Both the position numbers and the translations under genes were made by a program. This document shows positions 22,101 to 32,020 of a DNA stretch of 64,000 bases, one piece after another; the stretch's first letter is position 1; every line of letters begins with the position of its first letter. The notes below the pieces were generated by a model. That model made no database searches and had not been told where the DNA came from. It was given only the letters and a program-made list of their open reading frames with translations. Source of the stretch: Litsea cubeba (lineage: Eukaryota > Streptophyta > Magnoliopsida > Laurales > Lauraceae); NCBI GenBank assembly GCA_012931725.1, contig CM022945.1, positions 12,448,087-12,512,086 of the forward strand. Reading direction: 5' to 3'.

Positions 22101-22801
22101 ACTTAAGTGCTATTGGAGCCCTGATGTACTTAGCACAATGCACTAGACCGGATATTGCATTTTCTGTGAATCTACTTGCCAGATATAGCTCCGCACCAAC
22201 TCAAAGGCACTGGGTTGGTATTAAACATATCCTACGATATTTGCGTGGAACAACTGATTTAGAAATATTTTATTCTTATAATCCTATAGATTCCAGTTTT
22301 ACAGGATATGCAGATTCAGGTTATCTCTCTGATCCTCATAAGGGTCGATCACAGACAGGTTATGTGTTTCTAAATGGTAATGCCGCCATTTCTTGGCGTT
22401 CTACTAAACAGACTCTGGTAGCTACCTCCTCTAACCATGCTGAGATTTTGGCTCTTTATGAAGCCAGTAGGGAATGTGTATGGCTAAGATCCTTGATTCA
22501 GCATGTTCGTAGTTCTTGTCAATTACCTTCTATTGCAGGTATCCCAAATGTTATCTATGAAGATAATGAAGCATGCATAAAACAAATTCGAGAATGTTTT
22601 ATTAAAGGAGACAAGACTAAGCATATAGCACCAAAGTTCTTCTTCACTCATGAACTTCAGAAGAACAATGAAATTGAAGTCAAACAAGTTTGTTCGAGTA
22701 ACAACCTGGCTGATCTATTTACCAAATCTTTGCCAAAATCAGTATTCCAGAAGTTTGTATATGAGATTGGCATGCGAAGAGTTCATCATCAAACTATGTA
22801 A
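19172..22801 (+). CDS. Copia Pol polyprotein (protease, integrase, reverse transcriptase, RNase H)
   Basis: The frame is intact over 1209 codons. Domains in order: aspartic protease with DSA at residues 13-15; GAG-pre-integrase/zinc-finger region with His165, His170, Cys201 and Cys204; integrase core with Asp232, Asp295 and Glu331, an exact D,D(35)E spacing; a linker with a small tandem repeat of PPEEARN (about 578-600); reverse transcriptase from about 705, with Asp787 and the YVDD motif at 875-878; and RNase H with Asp1048, Glu1091 and Asp1131. The frame ends near ADLFTKSLP, as in other plant Copia elements. There is no gag upstream, so the protein would be translated alone; the first ATG may be only an artefact of gag loss. 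It is an endogenous plant element with no envelope-like gene. Confidence 0.95.
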   Translation: MDHGTEDNLCLVDSATTHTILKNQKFFSELMFIPRKVSTIAGPVQIIEGSGRAHIMLPNGTHLFIKDALFSNSSRRNLISFKDIRMNGYHIETVSEGNKEFLCIVTSIGSQKQILEKLSALSSGLYYMTILNVESHSVMSKTTKLSPKLKLSPKLSDPKTLQLWHDRLGHPGATMLRKIVDNSFGHSLENHQLTLPSGYLCTPCSQGKLITRPSFAKVAYESPSFLQRIQGDICGPINPPSGPFRYFMVLIDASTRWSDVCLLSTRNIAFARLLTQIIKLRAHFPDSPIKSIRLDNAGEFTSQVFDDFCSSIGIIVEHPVPHVHTQNGLAESMIKRIQLISRTLLMQSKLSVSAWGHAVLHASMLIRLRPTAYHQFSPAQLTSGHQPNISHLRKFGCAVQVPIPPPKRTKMGPQRRLGIYVGYDSPSIIRYLEPMTGDVFTARFPDCQFDETIFPPLGGDNIVPVERPVPEERRELTWNTSTLSHLDPRTSQCENEVRRIVHLQEIANRLPDAFNDAAKVTKSHVPAMNTPARINVPVGQSQNTTAKESAIRQKRGRPIGSKDSAPRKRRNEQSSSCPPEEARNTLEEVPPEEARNAPEEVMTKSVLSRIMEVPGETLEAPEEAPVPDNEEISIFYNYSKERWNRNDIVIDDAFAYAIATQISKVNDDDDWDTEPRSINECRQRNDWPKWESAIKAELESLNKRGVFGPIVQTPKDVNQVGYKWVFVRKRNEMNEITRYKARLVAQGFLQKPGIDYEETYSPVIDTTTFRYLISLAVSQNLEMRLMDVVTAYLYGDLDTRIHMKIPEGFPLPEAKPRSTYSIQLRRSLYGLKQSGRMWYNRLSEYLSKKGYANDPICPCLFIKKFMKGFAILAVYVDDINLVGTPEELEETADCLKKEFEMKDLGKTRFCLGLQIERNSNGMLVHQSNYTEKVLKRFGMDKAHPLSTPMVVRSLDTQKDPYRPIEKNEKVLGQEVPYLSAIGALMYLAQCTRPDIAFSVNLLARYSSAPTQRHWVGIKHILRYLRGTTDLEIFYSYNPIDSSFTGYADSGYLSDPHKGRSQTGYVFLNGNAAISWRSTKQTLVATSSNHAEILALYEASRECVWLRSLIQHVRSSCQLPSIAGIPNVIYEDNEACIKQIRECFIKGDKTKHIAPKFFFTHELQKNNEIEVKQVCSSNNLADLFTKSLPKSVFQKFVYEIGMRRVHHQTM

Positions 22802-23078
22802 ATGGTTGCAATCATCAGGGGGAGCAGTTTATCAGGGAGCATCCTGAAGTATGCTTCCCAGGACATTTGTGCGCCGTACTCTTTTTCCTTTCCTAGGTTT
22901 TATCCCACTGGGTTTTCCTAGTTAAGGTTTTAACGAGGCAGCATTATGCACGTCCAACACCATTTCAATGATCTTGAAGAATGTTGTACTCTTTTTCCCT
23001 TCGCTTTGGTTTTTCCCACTGGGTTTTCCTTAGCAAGGTTTTTTTAATGAGGCAACTGTCATTAAATGGTGGTCATCC

Positions 23079-23087
23079 AAGGGGGAG
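23079..23087 (+). other. Polypurine tract of the pol-only Copia
   Basis: AAGGGGGAG lies directly before the 3' LTR and would prime plus-strand DNA synthesis. Confidence 0.8.
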
Positions 23088-23282
23088 TGTTATAAGATAT
23101 GGATCTTGGGTGGATGCCCACTTGTGATAAGATAGGGTTAGAATTAGGGTTCCTCCTTTTTAGTTTACTTTGCCTATAAATAGGCTCTCTCCCTATGTAT
23201 TTAGATACAGTTAATGAGATATCAGAAAGGCTCTCTCTTCTCCCTCTAATCCTCTTTCTCTTGGTCTCTCTCTTTTATAACA
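23088..23282 (+). repeat. 3' LTR of the pol-only Copia
   Basis: Direct repeat of 17862-18056 with a single difference; followed at once by the CTGCA target duplication. Confidence 0.92.
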
Positions 23283-23287
23283 CTGCA

Positions 23288-23848
23288 AACATATTTATGC
23301 TTTTGAGAGTTTTTCTTTCTTGAGCTGTATTCGGTGGTGGTTAGATGAGGTGAAACTTCAGCCATTCCTTATACACAAGAACTCCCTCCTTTCTGTATAA
23401 CATATATATGTTAAGGATCCAGGTTTTCTTATAATAGCTATTTGTATGACTTTTTACCCTTGTACACATGGCATGTTTATGAGGCCCAACTCTACCAAAT
23501 ACAAGAAAATACACATATTAACAATTTATCAAAAGCAAAATATATTAAACTTATCATAAAATGAATCTAAGGCCACAAAATTGACAGTAGTAGATAAAGT
23601 GGTAATTAGTTCATGTATTGTGACCTATGACTGTTGGCAGAAAAAATTATTTCTTAGATCAAACTTTTTAAATGGTTAATCCGAAAACCTCTATTTGTAT
23701 TTAATGGGACTAGCAAGGATAATGGGCCCTATAAACAGTGGTTATAGAGAGTTCCCAATGACTAAAGTGAAGTGCGCAGCAGCTAGTGCGACTGAGAGTA
23801 GAAGGTTGCCGCATACTTGGGATTTTGTTGACAAAGTTTAGTCCAATA
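23288..23848. other. Intergenic DNA
   Basis: Nothing recognised beyond AT-rich sequence. Confidence 0.4.
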
Positions 23849-23858
23849 TAAATAATAT

Positions 23859-24240
23859 TGGGTAATATTCAGGTGAGAACTAGTTCTCACATATTATATG
23901 AGAACTTTTTTATTGAGCCCAATTGTGGACCCCATTTAGGGATGGGACCAAAGGGGATGGAAAGATCTATGTGAGACCACCTCAAGTGTCAAGTTTCACT
24001 CCAAACCCATGCCCCTAACCCTTTCATCCGTGGCCCACAAGTTTAATGGCTTCATATTCAAAAAAATATTCAACCCTTAATCCAACGGTTCAGTCCATTC
24101 GGATGTGTGCCAATCTTTGGGATTAGTGTTTATTAGGGGGTTCCCTATTGGTTGCTAGGCTTGGATGGGTTGCTTGTTGGGCCCCGTAAAAAAGTTCTCA
24201 TATAATAAGTGAGAACTAGTTCTCACTTGAATATTTCCCA
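23859..24240. mobile_element. MULE-like MITE with palindromes inside both ends
   Basis: The terminal inverted repeats are about 52 bp with a handful of mismatches (left TGGGTAATATTCAGG; right, on the other strand, TGGGAAATATTCAAG). A perfect 10-bp direct repeat, TAAATAATAT, flanks the element at 23849-23858 and 24241-24250. Long inverted ends plus a 9-11-bp target duplication fit the Mutator superfamily. Each end contains the perfect 18-bp palindrome GTGAGAACTAGTTCTCAC. No coding content. Confidence 0.8.
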
Positions 24241-24250
24241 TAAATAATAT

Positions 24251-25843
24251 CCACTATTGACATTTACATGTGTGAAATATAATTCCTAAAGAAATACATG
24301 ATAAAATCGGTTGCAGCAAAGGATTGTTAAAGAAGTAAAGGGTGAAGGATTCAAATATGGAGATGTAGAGGTCTGAATTTCTTATAATTTGATTTACTAG
24401 GTTGATAGCTGAGCGAGTATTCATCTACCCACTCTCCTTCATTCATTTTTTACAGAAGGGCAATAATTTCACAGCCGTATATGAAATTTTAACCTTTGCT
24501 TCTTCAATTCAACCACTTATAGAGCTACATTTTTTAGAATTCCTAGAGAAATTCAACTCCATAGAAACGAATGAACCCATGTTTGAAAATAAAGTGTTAA
24601 ATCTTTTTTACATGAAGAACCGAAACATTAGTCAAGTGAAACTTCACACGCCAAAAGCCTTATACTTAAATCAATATATCTCATAGATTGAACCTAGAAG
24701 ATTGACAACCAAAAGAAAAGATGTAAGCTTTTTCAATGCTTTAAGAAAATTCAAAGGTGAGCTAAGGTCAAATGTGGTTAAACCTACCCAACTCTCATCT
24801 ATGTTACCGACATTGTTTGGCAAAGGCTTCCAAACTGTGCAAGATTCCACATATTGCTATTGTCATATTACAAAGATACTATGCCCTTTTCAAATCTTAA
24901 AACTGATTATTAGTTAGTTATTCCCATGATATATATAGCAGTACCAGCTCTGTAATCTGTTCCTCTTAAACCCAAAATTCCACTAACAGGTCAATTTGAC
25001 AAAAAAAAGTTCTATAATTAATTAATCAAATACGGGAACATGGACAGGACATTGATCAAACAAGTGTAGGGAGCATTTAACCAAAGAGTAGAAGACCCTC
25101 AATTGATAATGTTGAATAGTGGGATGATCAACGTTGCTGGTTAGTGAGCATGGTTTATCCTCTGTAGTTTCCTTCCCTTCGTTTTCTTTTAATAGAGCAT
25201 TTTTGTTCTATCAAAAAAGAGAAGAAAAAAATGTGCTTAAGGTTGGATCGAGCTGAGTCCAACTTGTGCCAGGCCCATTCGGGGTGGATTTGGGCCCTAT
25301 AGCCAGGCTCGGGCTAATATATTCTTAAACACCTGATTTGGAAGAGGGTGGTCATTGCTTTGGTGCAATGGTGAAAGTCTCAAGTGCCATCCGTAATAAC
25401 ACAGGTTCGAGATCTGCGAGCAGCCACTTTGTGGATTTGCCAAAGATTAGATTTGTCTCCAGTTTGAACCCTTCTAGGACCCTGCTTTGGTGGGACCCAC
25501 ATTGGGTAATGATCATTTTTAATGACCTGATTTAGGAAAATTAACATGGGGCCAATATTAGAACCTGCGCCAAATAACCATAGAAGATGAGGAAAGCAAA
25601 ATATAAATGATATTAAACAAAAACCAAAACATTAGTTAAAAAAGTTTAGGACTTTTGTTAGGTACTTTACTTGTAATTATTCAAATGTGAGTTTCTTCCT
25701 TGTGCTACTTCTTAATTCATTTCTCAACATTTATTACCTAGCTAAATTATTGCTTGACGTGTCCCGTGATTTATGCTACTTTTTTACCCCATTTGTTTCT
25801 TGTTTTACTTCTTTAATTTATTTTCCATCTTATTAACAATGCT
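24251..25843. other. Intergenic DNA
   Basis: No gene or structured RNA recognised. Frames at 24402-24686 and 24702-24917 show no family motif. Around 25255-25320 GC-rich words (GGGCCC, CAGGCTCGGGC) hint at a degraded transposon. Confidence 0.4.
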
Positions 25844-25851
25844 TTAACTTT

Positions 25852-26655
25852 AGAGTGGTGCTATTGGCACCACACTTTCTACTCTTCCCACCGCACTACA
25901 AGACAAAAAAAAAAAATTTCCTAAACTACCCTTCCTCCCTCCTCCCTCTCTTCCCTTCCTCCTCCTCCCTCCTCCTTCCTCCTTCCTCCCTCTCCCAGCC
26001 TCCACCCTCATCCCCCTCCCCTCCCCCTCCCCCTCCCCCTCCCAGTCGCCGGCGGGGAGGGAGATCGGCCGGCAGCCGGCGGCGGAAGCCCCCAGCCGGC
26101 TGGCCTCCCTCCCCCTCTCTCCCTCTCCCTCTTTCTTCCTCTCTCCCTCTTCTTTCCCTCTTCTCCCTCTCTCCCTCCCTCTCCTTCCCTCCCTTACTTT
26201 CTTCTCCCTCCCCCTCCCCCTCCCCCTCCCAGTCGCCGGCCGGGGGGGGGAGATCGAGCTGCAGCAGGTCGCCTGCTGCAGCGCCTGCTGCAGCCCGATC
26301 TCCCCCCCCCCGGCCGGCGACTGGGAGGGGGAGGGGGAGGGGGAGGGGGAGGGAGAAGAAAGTAGGGGAGGGAAGGAGAGGGAGGGAGAGAGGAAGAAGA
26401 GGGAAAGAAGAGGGAGAGAGGAAGAAAGAGGGAGAGGGAGAGAGGGGACGGGAGGCCAGCCAGCCGGGGTTCCCTCCCCGCCGGCGACTGGGGGGAGGGG
26501 AGGGGGAGGGAGAAGAAGAGTAGGGGAGGGAAGGAGAGGGAGGGAGAGAGGGAGAAGAGGGAAAGAAGAGGGAGAGAGGGAAAGAAGAGGGAGAGAGGGA
26601 AAGGGGGAGGGAGGCCAGCCGGCTGCCGGCCGGGGCTCCCTCCCCGCCGGCGACT

Positions 26656-26686
<31 letters not shown>

Positions 26687-26870
26687 GGGGGGAGGCTGGG
26701 AGAGGAAGGGTGGAGGCTGGGAGAGGAAGGGTGGGTTGAGGGAGGAGGAGGAGGAGGGAGAAGGAGGAGGAGGGAAAAAAGGGGGAGGGGTAGTTTAGGA
26801 AAAAGGTTTTTTTTTTTTTTTTTTTTCGCGGTGGGAAGAGAAGAAAGTGTGGTGCCAATAGCACCACTCT
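25852..26870. mobile_element. Polypyrimidine/polypurine fold-back element
   Basis: Inverted ends of about 43 bp (AGAGTGGTGCTATTGGCACC on both sides, continuing to TCTTCCCACCGC) enclose about 1 kb. TAACTTT (7 bp, or TTAACTTT if counted as 8) flanks both sides. The interior is C/T-rich on the + strand from about 25920 to 26225 and G/A-rich from about 26330 to 26800, so the halves pair into a giant hairpin. The dyad centre is at about 26276, where arms 26228-26268 and 26284-26325 match almost perfectly. The right half holds extra copies of the GCCGGCGACTGG module. A 30-base G run lies at 26656-26685. The long Ser/Pro- or Glu/Gly-rich frames on both strands are by-products of composition, not genes. 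Confidence 0.75.
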
Positions 26871-26877
26871 TAACTTT

Positions 26878-29800
26878 ATTCTGAAAATGCCATTTCCTCT
26901 TGTGATCTTCACAATTCCCAATGTTTGGGTTTTCTTTGAATGAAAGGAAAAAATATATCTTAAAACCCTAAACCTACTAAACATCAAAATAGCTTAGTGG
27001 TTCAAATAGCCGAATCATTTGGAGTCTGGTTCCCACCCAACTCGACCCTTTTCTCTATATGTGTAGGTGGTCTTCTCCCGAAACATCTATTGGGATCCAG
27101 TACTCCCACGTCAGTTGGGTGATTGGGTCTCCCAAGGGCCCCGCCATCCTGGCTAGGACCAAGATTTTTTTAAAAAAATATGGAAATATATAGAAAAGAT
27201 AAAATATTTATAAAATACAGATGTATTAGGTAAAGTCAAGTCTCCAGGAGCTGCTTCACTTCATCCCCAATGATCTCCCAAGCCTTTCCGAAGCAATCCT
27301 CACAGTTCCTATCCTCATTTTTTTGGGGGGCTTTCTAAGCCCATGTTTCTACCTGCAGCTCCTTCCCTTTAATTCCAATTTACCCACATTAGTAACATTA
27401 AAAAAGGTAAAGTCAAACAAAATTTTAACGAGGGTCTCATGCTTGTCAGTGGATGTTTAGGGCGGTTCATGGGCAGGGCCAAAACTTTCCCACGCCCTGG
27501 TCCATTTAAGTATGAAGGTAAAAGTTGTCCAGCAGTCCATATCATGGAGAGAGAATAAAATATAGCTACAAATATGAATGCCAGGCAATGACATGACTCT
27601 TTTGCTCCACTATTTACAAATGGAAGCACTCCTGTTACTTTTGAATAGCAGATATGGCAAAGTTTGTTGGACTCACTAATCAGTGATTATAGTAGGACTT
27701 TAAGTATTTGTCATCTACAATAATTTTCTATTGAAAGTTTTTAGATCGCCAACCGTTTATTTAATCGTCTTAGATTATATTGGTGACAATATTGATCAAT
27801 GAACTTAACACGGTTTTGTTTTTTTTGTTTTCCTCTTCACACTGTTGGATCAATGGTAGGGAAGTGATACTCTCTGACATGAGGACCACAAATCGACCCC
27901 TATTCCCTATTTTCTCTGTTGATCCTAAGGTGCCTTGCCACTAAAGCATAAGTGGTTTGGGGAAGTTAATATGTTTTAGGTGATTAAACATCAGTAGGCC
28001 TTTTCAGTTACTCTAATAAGTAGATGACGCCAATAATATGTTCTAGCCCTCTAGGTGAACCTTAAATTACAAAGAAAAAGTAAGAAGGTAGGAAAGAATC
28101 AACCAAACAACAAGGCTCTTCATTCTTGTGCAATTTCCTTTCTCCTTGATCTGAGTATAAAGACAAAGGGAAGAGTGCTGAGATTTCAAGGAAACCCTGC
28201 GCTGACCTCAGCTTCCTGTTTGAATGGCTCGACGACAGGAGGAAAAAAAAAAAAGAAAACTCAAAGCCCTTAGTCCCACAAAAATTGTTATCTTATTAGG
28301 TGAGGAAAAGAGAGTGGGATTGTGGGAGAAAGAAAACATATGCTGAGGGGTTTTTTCTGTTTGTCTTTCTTGAAATGTTAGAATCTTACTTGAGGCACAT
28401 TTCATCATCAAGAAGACTGCCCTTATTTTCGTGTTAAAATAGAGATGGTGAAAGAAGGTGTTGGTGATAAGAAAAGAAAAGATCAAGACAACACAAAAGG
28501 TAATTAATAAACTAATTAAGTTGGTTTTGGATAATTCTTGACAGATGGGTCTTTTAACTATAACATGTTTTGAAGATACGGTGCCACTAATGGAACATTG
28601 AAATATCAATCATGGTGTTAGGGCCCTTAAAGGGATCCGTTCACACAAAAGTCACACTGATTAGGTAATACTAAGCATGCAATCAATAGGTTTTATCAGT
28701 TGAATTTGAATTAATGTTGGATGTAGTAGATTTGCATGTGATGAACATGCTTGAGATCGATCGTCTAATCTATCTATCATTTGGATGGTGATCTAAAGGC
28801 TTGGATAGCTACATTATACAATTGGGAGGGTAGCACCATTGGCGGATCCAGGAGTTTTGTTTAAGGGGGGTGGACCTAAATAGGTAGGTGGATTTTGTGG
28901 ACAAACTCAGGATTTTCATGTAGATTTTGTCGAGACGGACCCAAGATTTTCATGCAAGTTTTGGAGGCAGGCCCAAGTCTAATGGGGACAACTGCCCCAT
29001 AAGGCCATAACCATATATGTGGGTACACCTGGGTAGCATGACATAAAGATAAGATGGATGGCCTAGAGGTTTTGATGGATAGCTATGATTTTCTTAAAGG
29101 GTTTTTTTGCACGGAATATAAATGAATTGAATATATAGGAATTCAAGGTCAAATAAGTTCCACCCAATGATTATAACAAGGTTGAGGTAGCAACGTAGAT
29201 GAGATCTCGACTTTTCTAGAATTTGAATTACCAGGGTGGTGGTTGAATATTCATATCCTATCTTCTCTTGATTCAATGTCGCTTAAAGAGAAGGTTAATT
29301 ATTTAGTGGTTATTTTCAGATATTTATCTTTGATCCTTCATTTTTAACTACTTATAGAAATACATAGTATCGAGATTTCTAAAATCCAATTACACGAAAC
29401 AAATAAGTCATTAGCACGTTTTGATGACAACCGCAAACCAAGTTCATATGGACAAAGACTACAAGTCTGTAGCAATGCAAAGATTATTTTGTGAAGAATC
29501 ATTACCTATTAAGAAACCAAATGACAAAACGAAGATGAGAAAAAATTCCTCAATGGAGGATCATTCATTTTATCCTTAATTAGATTACTATCCAATCATC
29601 TTGTAATCTCTGTCGTCTTAATTAATTAAATTTGTAGAATGTATCATTTGAGAGAGAGAGAGAGAGTCGTCTTAATTAATTTTGTAAAATGTATCATTTG
29701 AGTGTGCGTGCGTGTGTGAGAGAGAGGATGAGGTCACCTAAGTGTAACCCTCCCCCCAAGCAACCAAAATGTCAACCCCTCTTCTTTCCTAACATGACCA

Positions 29801-30449
29801 GCCAAAAGCATCCAAGGAGCTTTGTGCCTCGGGTGAAGTCATGCATGCCCCACTTCCAAGCAATTTACTGCGAGATTATTCATGAATCCACCTCTTGAGA
29901 AGATGAAATCTTAGCATGAAACATGGCCCATGTCTTAAAATATCTTTTCATGATTCCTGATATGTTCCATGTTCCATGGGGGGAAATCTAAAAAGTATGA
30001 AACAAATGCCAGAGAAACACAAAGTATTTTCTAAAAGAAACGACTTGGGATGGTTTATAAATTCAATGTTGGTGCAAAATCCAAGAGAAGACACATGAAC
30101 TATATTGTTCAATGGTTAGATTATTCATCTAGTGGACTTTTGTCTAGCTCAAAACTCGCTCAAAACCACAGCCCACTCCTTTCGGTGAATCTTGAAAGGT
30201 GCCTCTATTGATCTGTTAGCTAAGCAATAAAACATCTAAAAGGAAGCGCATGAGAAAAGAAAGAATGGAGCACAAGCACAAAGTGCATTTTTTGAAGTTC
30301 GTAAAATTGTCTTCTAAACGGTTGTCTGTGTGTGTAAGCGGAAAATTGTGGTCGGTGTACGGCAGCAGAGACCTTTCATCTGCAATCAATCACACAAAGC
30401 AGACATATAAATGAAAAGTTACACAAGAGATCTGTGGTTTGGTGATATA
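26878..30449. other. Intergenic DNA
   Basis: No gene recognised. It contains a short GA run near 29651-29666 and duplicated words around TTAATTTTGTAAAATGTATCATTTGAG (29625-29700). Around 28845-28990 the sequence GGCGGATCCAGGA with several AAGATTTTCATG-type repeats looks like a degraded element. Confidence 0.45.
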
Positions 30450-30457
30450 CTACATCC

Positions 30458-31468
30458 CAAGGATGAAAATAGCGGTTGCGGCGGGCCGCTACGTCCGCCG
30501 CCAAAACGCTACGAGCGGGGGATACGTAGCGTAGCGGGGATACGTAGCGGCGTAGCGGTGCAATTTGAAATAATCGTCCAAAAAATCTAAAAAAATTTCA
30601 GAAAATCCAGAAAATTATAAAATAAAAGAATATGTGGTTCTTTTGCAAAAGTAAGTAAGAAAAGTGGGTGTAGCGGTGCCCTCAATATATGAAGTCCTGT
30701 ATCGCTGAATAAATAGAAAATAGTAATAATTATTAGTTTTTTACATGTATTTATGTTTCTTAGTCATACTAACTTAGAAAGTAATGGAAAGCTCATAAAA
30801 AAAAAAAAAAAACTAGAACATAAAATAAAGGCATAAGACTTAAGAGTTAGGTCATTACTCATTAATGAACATTGAACAATTAAATATCAATACTTCAACA
30901 TTTAGGTTCAAACTCAATCAAGTGAATGAACTATGAAGTTATGAAGTGATCAATAATCAACACCAATTTAAAAATGACAGAGTAGAGAGTTAGTGAAGGA
31001 AATAGGAATACCTTAGTCACCAGCACAATGAGGGTTCTTTATAAAAAAATTTAATTAAGACCAATTTGAAATCTAGTAGTAATAGGTAACTATATCTTTA
31101 CTACTATACAATTTCAAACATAATTAAACAAGTTTAATATCTTATCTAGCAAGTTATGATAATAATAGACATCCAAGCACAAAAATGGAAAGACTACCAG
31201 CAAAAGAGTCTTAACTATCATGGTCAAGTATGATCCTTTTATCTTCTTGATTGTCACTTTTTCAAAAACATGCGCTTCGCAGAGGGGGTCTGGAAAAAAA
31301 AAAAAAAGGAAACATATCGGCCGCCACGGTACGTGGCGGCTTTGTAGCGGCTGCTACGGGCCGCCACGGATGCGACGGCCGATATTTCGGCCGTGTCGTG
31401 GCGGTATCTCCCGCCACGGCCGATATATCGGCCGCCACGCTACGTGGCGGCCGTTATTTCAATCCATG
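30458..31468. mobile_element. hAT-like nonautonomous element with CG-rich subterminal arrays
   Basis: A perfect 8-bp target duplication, CTACATCC, flanks the element (30450-30457 and 31469-31476), the hAT hallmark. The inverted ends begin CAAGGATGAAAATAGCGG on the left and CATGGATTGAAATAACGG on the right (other strand). The outer 100-170 bp of each end are CG-rich and repetitive: GTAGCGG/GATACGTAGCG units on the left; CCGCCACG, GGCCGATATATCGGCC and GTGGCGG units on the right. The 740-bp middle is AT-rich with no transposase. Such subterminal arrays are where hAT transposases bind in known elements; that they do so here is inference. Confidence 0.85.
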
Positions 31469-31623
31469 CTACATCCACAGACCGCAGACAAGAGAAACCT
31501 GCTCTTAGAATGCATAGAGTTACAAGTTACATCATACATGTAACCTTCTCTTTTCTTGGTCTTAAAAAAGCTAGCATGCTTATCAAAACACCTTTATTCA
31601 AAACATGGTCCCTAATACAAGAT

Positions 31624-32020
31624 GGCAAAGCTATAATGCAGCGGTGCTGCATCATAGTACATGGGTGGGGCTCACCTTTAAGAAGTTTAATCCGTTAATC
31701 ATCTTTTACATTCATCACGTTCTTCTTATATAAAACTTCAAAGTATATTTTGTGGGGCCTACTGTAAGATTGACCAGCTGATTTTAAACATATGTCCATC
31801 TTCTCTTTCCATCAAAAATGAGAGAGAAAGTAGATAAAGTTGAATCATGTGTTCAGAATTTAGTTAATTTAACGGTGTGCATATTTCTTATTTGAATAAT
31901 ATTTTGTATGTATATACCACGGTGGATGTTAGAACTAATGAACGGATTAAATTTCTTAAAGGTGGACCCCACCTATGTTCATATGCCAGGCACTACATTG
32001 TAGCTTTGCCCATATATACA
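31624..32020. mobile_element. MITE-like element with about 75-bp inverted ends
   Basis: The left end GGCAAAGCTATAATG and the right end (other strand) GGCAAAGCTACAATG match on and off for about 75 bp, including GGTGGGG and CACCTTTAAGAA.TTTAATCCGTT. The length of the ends suggests a Mutator-like MITE, but no clear target duplication was seen. Confidence 0.65.

Larger units (their letters stand above)
17862..23282 (+). mobile_element. Young Copia LTR retrotransposon, pol only
   Basis: The 195-bp LTRs (17862-18056 and 23088-23282) differ at one position (C versus G in GTTAAT[C/G]AGAT). Both begin TGTTATAAG and end TATAACA. A perfect 5-bp target duplication, CTGCA, flanks the element (17857-17861 and 23283-23287). 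The primer site and purine tract are in place, and an intact 1209-codon pol fills most of the interior. The 1.1 kb between the 5' LTR and pol has no gag; it is made of two arrays of short repeats plus a small remnant of a possible gag C-terminus. The element inserted recently, but movement would need Gag from another copy. Confidence 0.93.

Noticed and set aside
24402..24686. A 94-codon frame as a small gene
   Set aside because: No family motif, AT-rich composition and no promoter evidence.
25855..26987. Long frames on both strands (222 and 353 codons) with Ser/Pro-rich or Arg/Glu/Gly-rich products
   Set aside because: They follow directly from polypyrimidine and polypurine tracts in a fold-back element, overlap each other on opposite strands and contain no domain.
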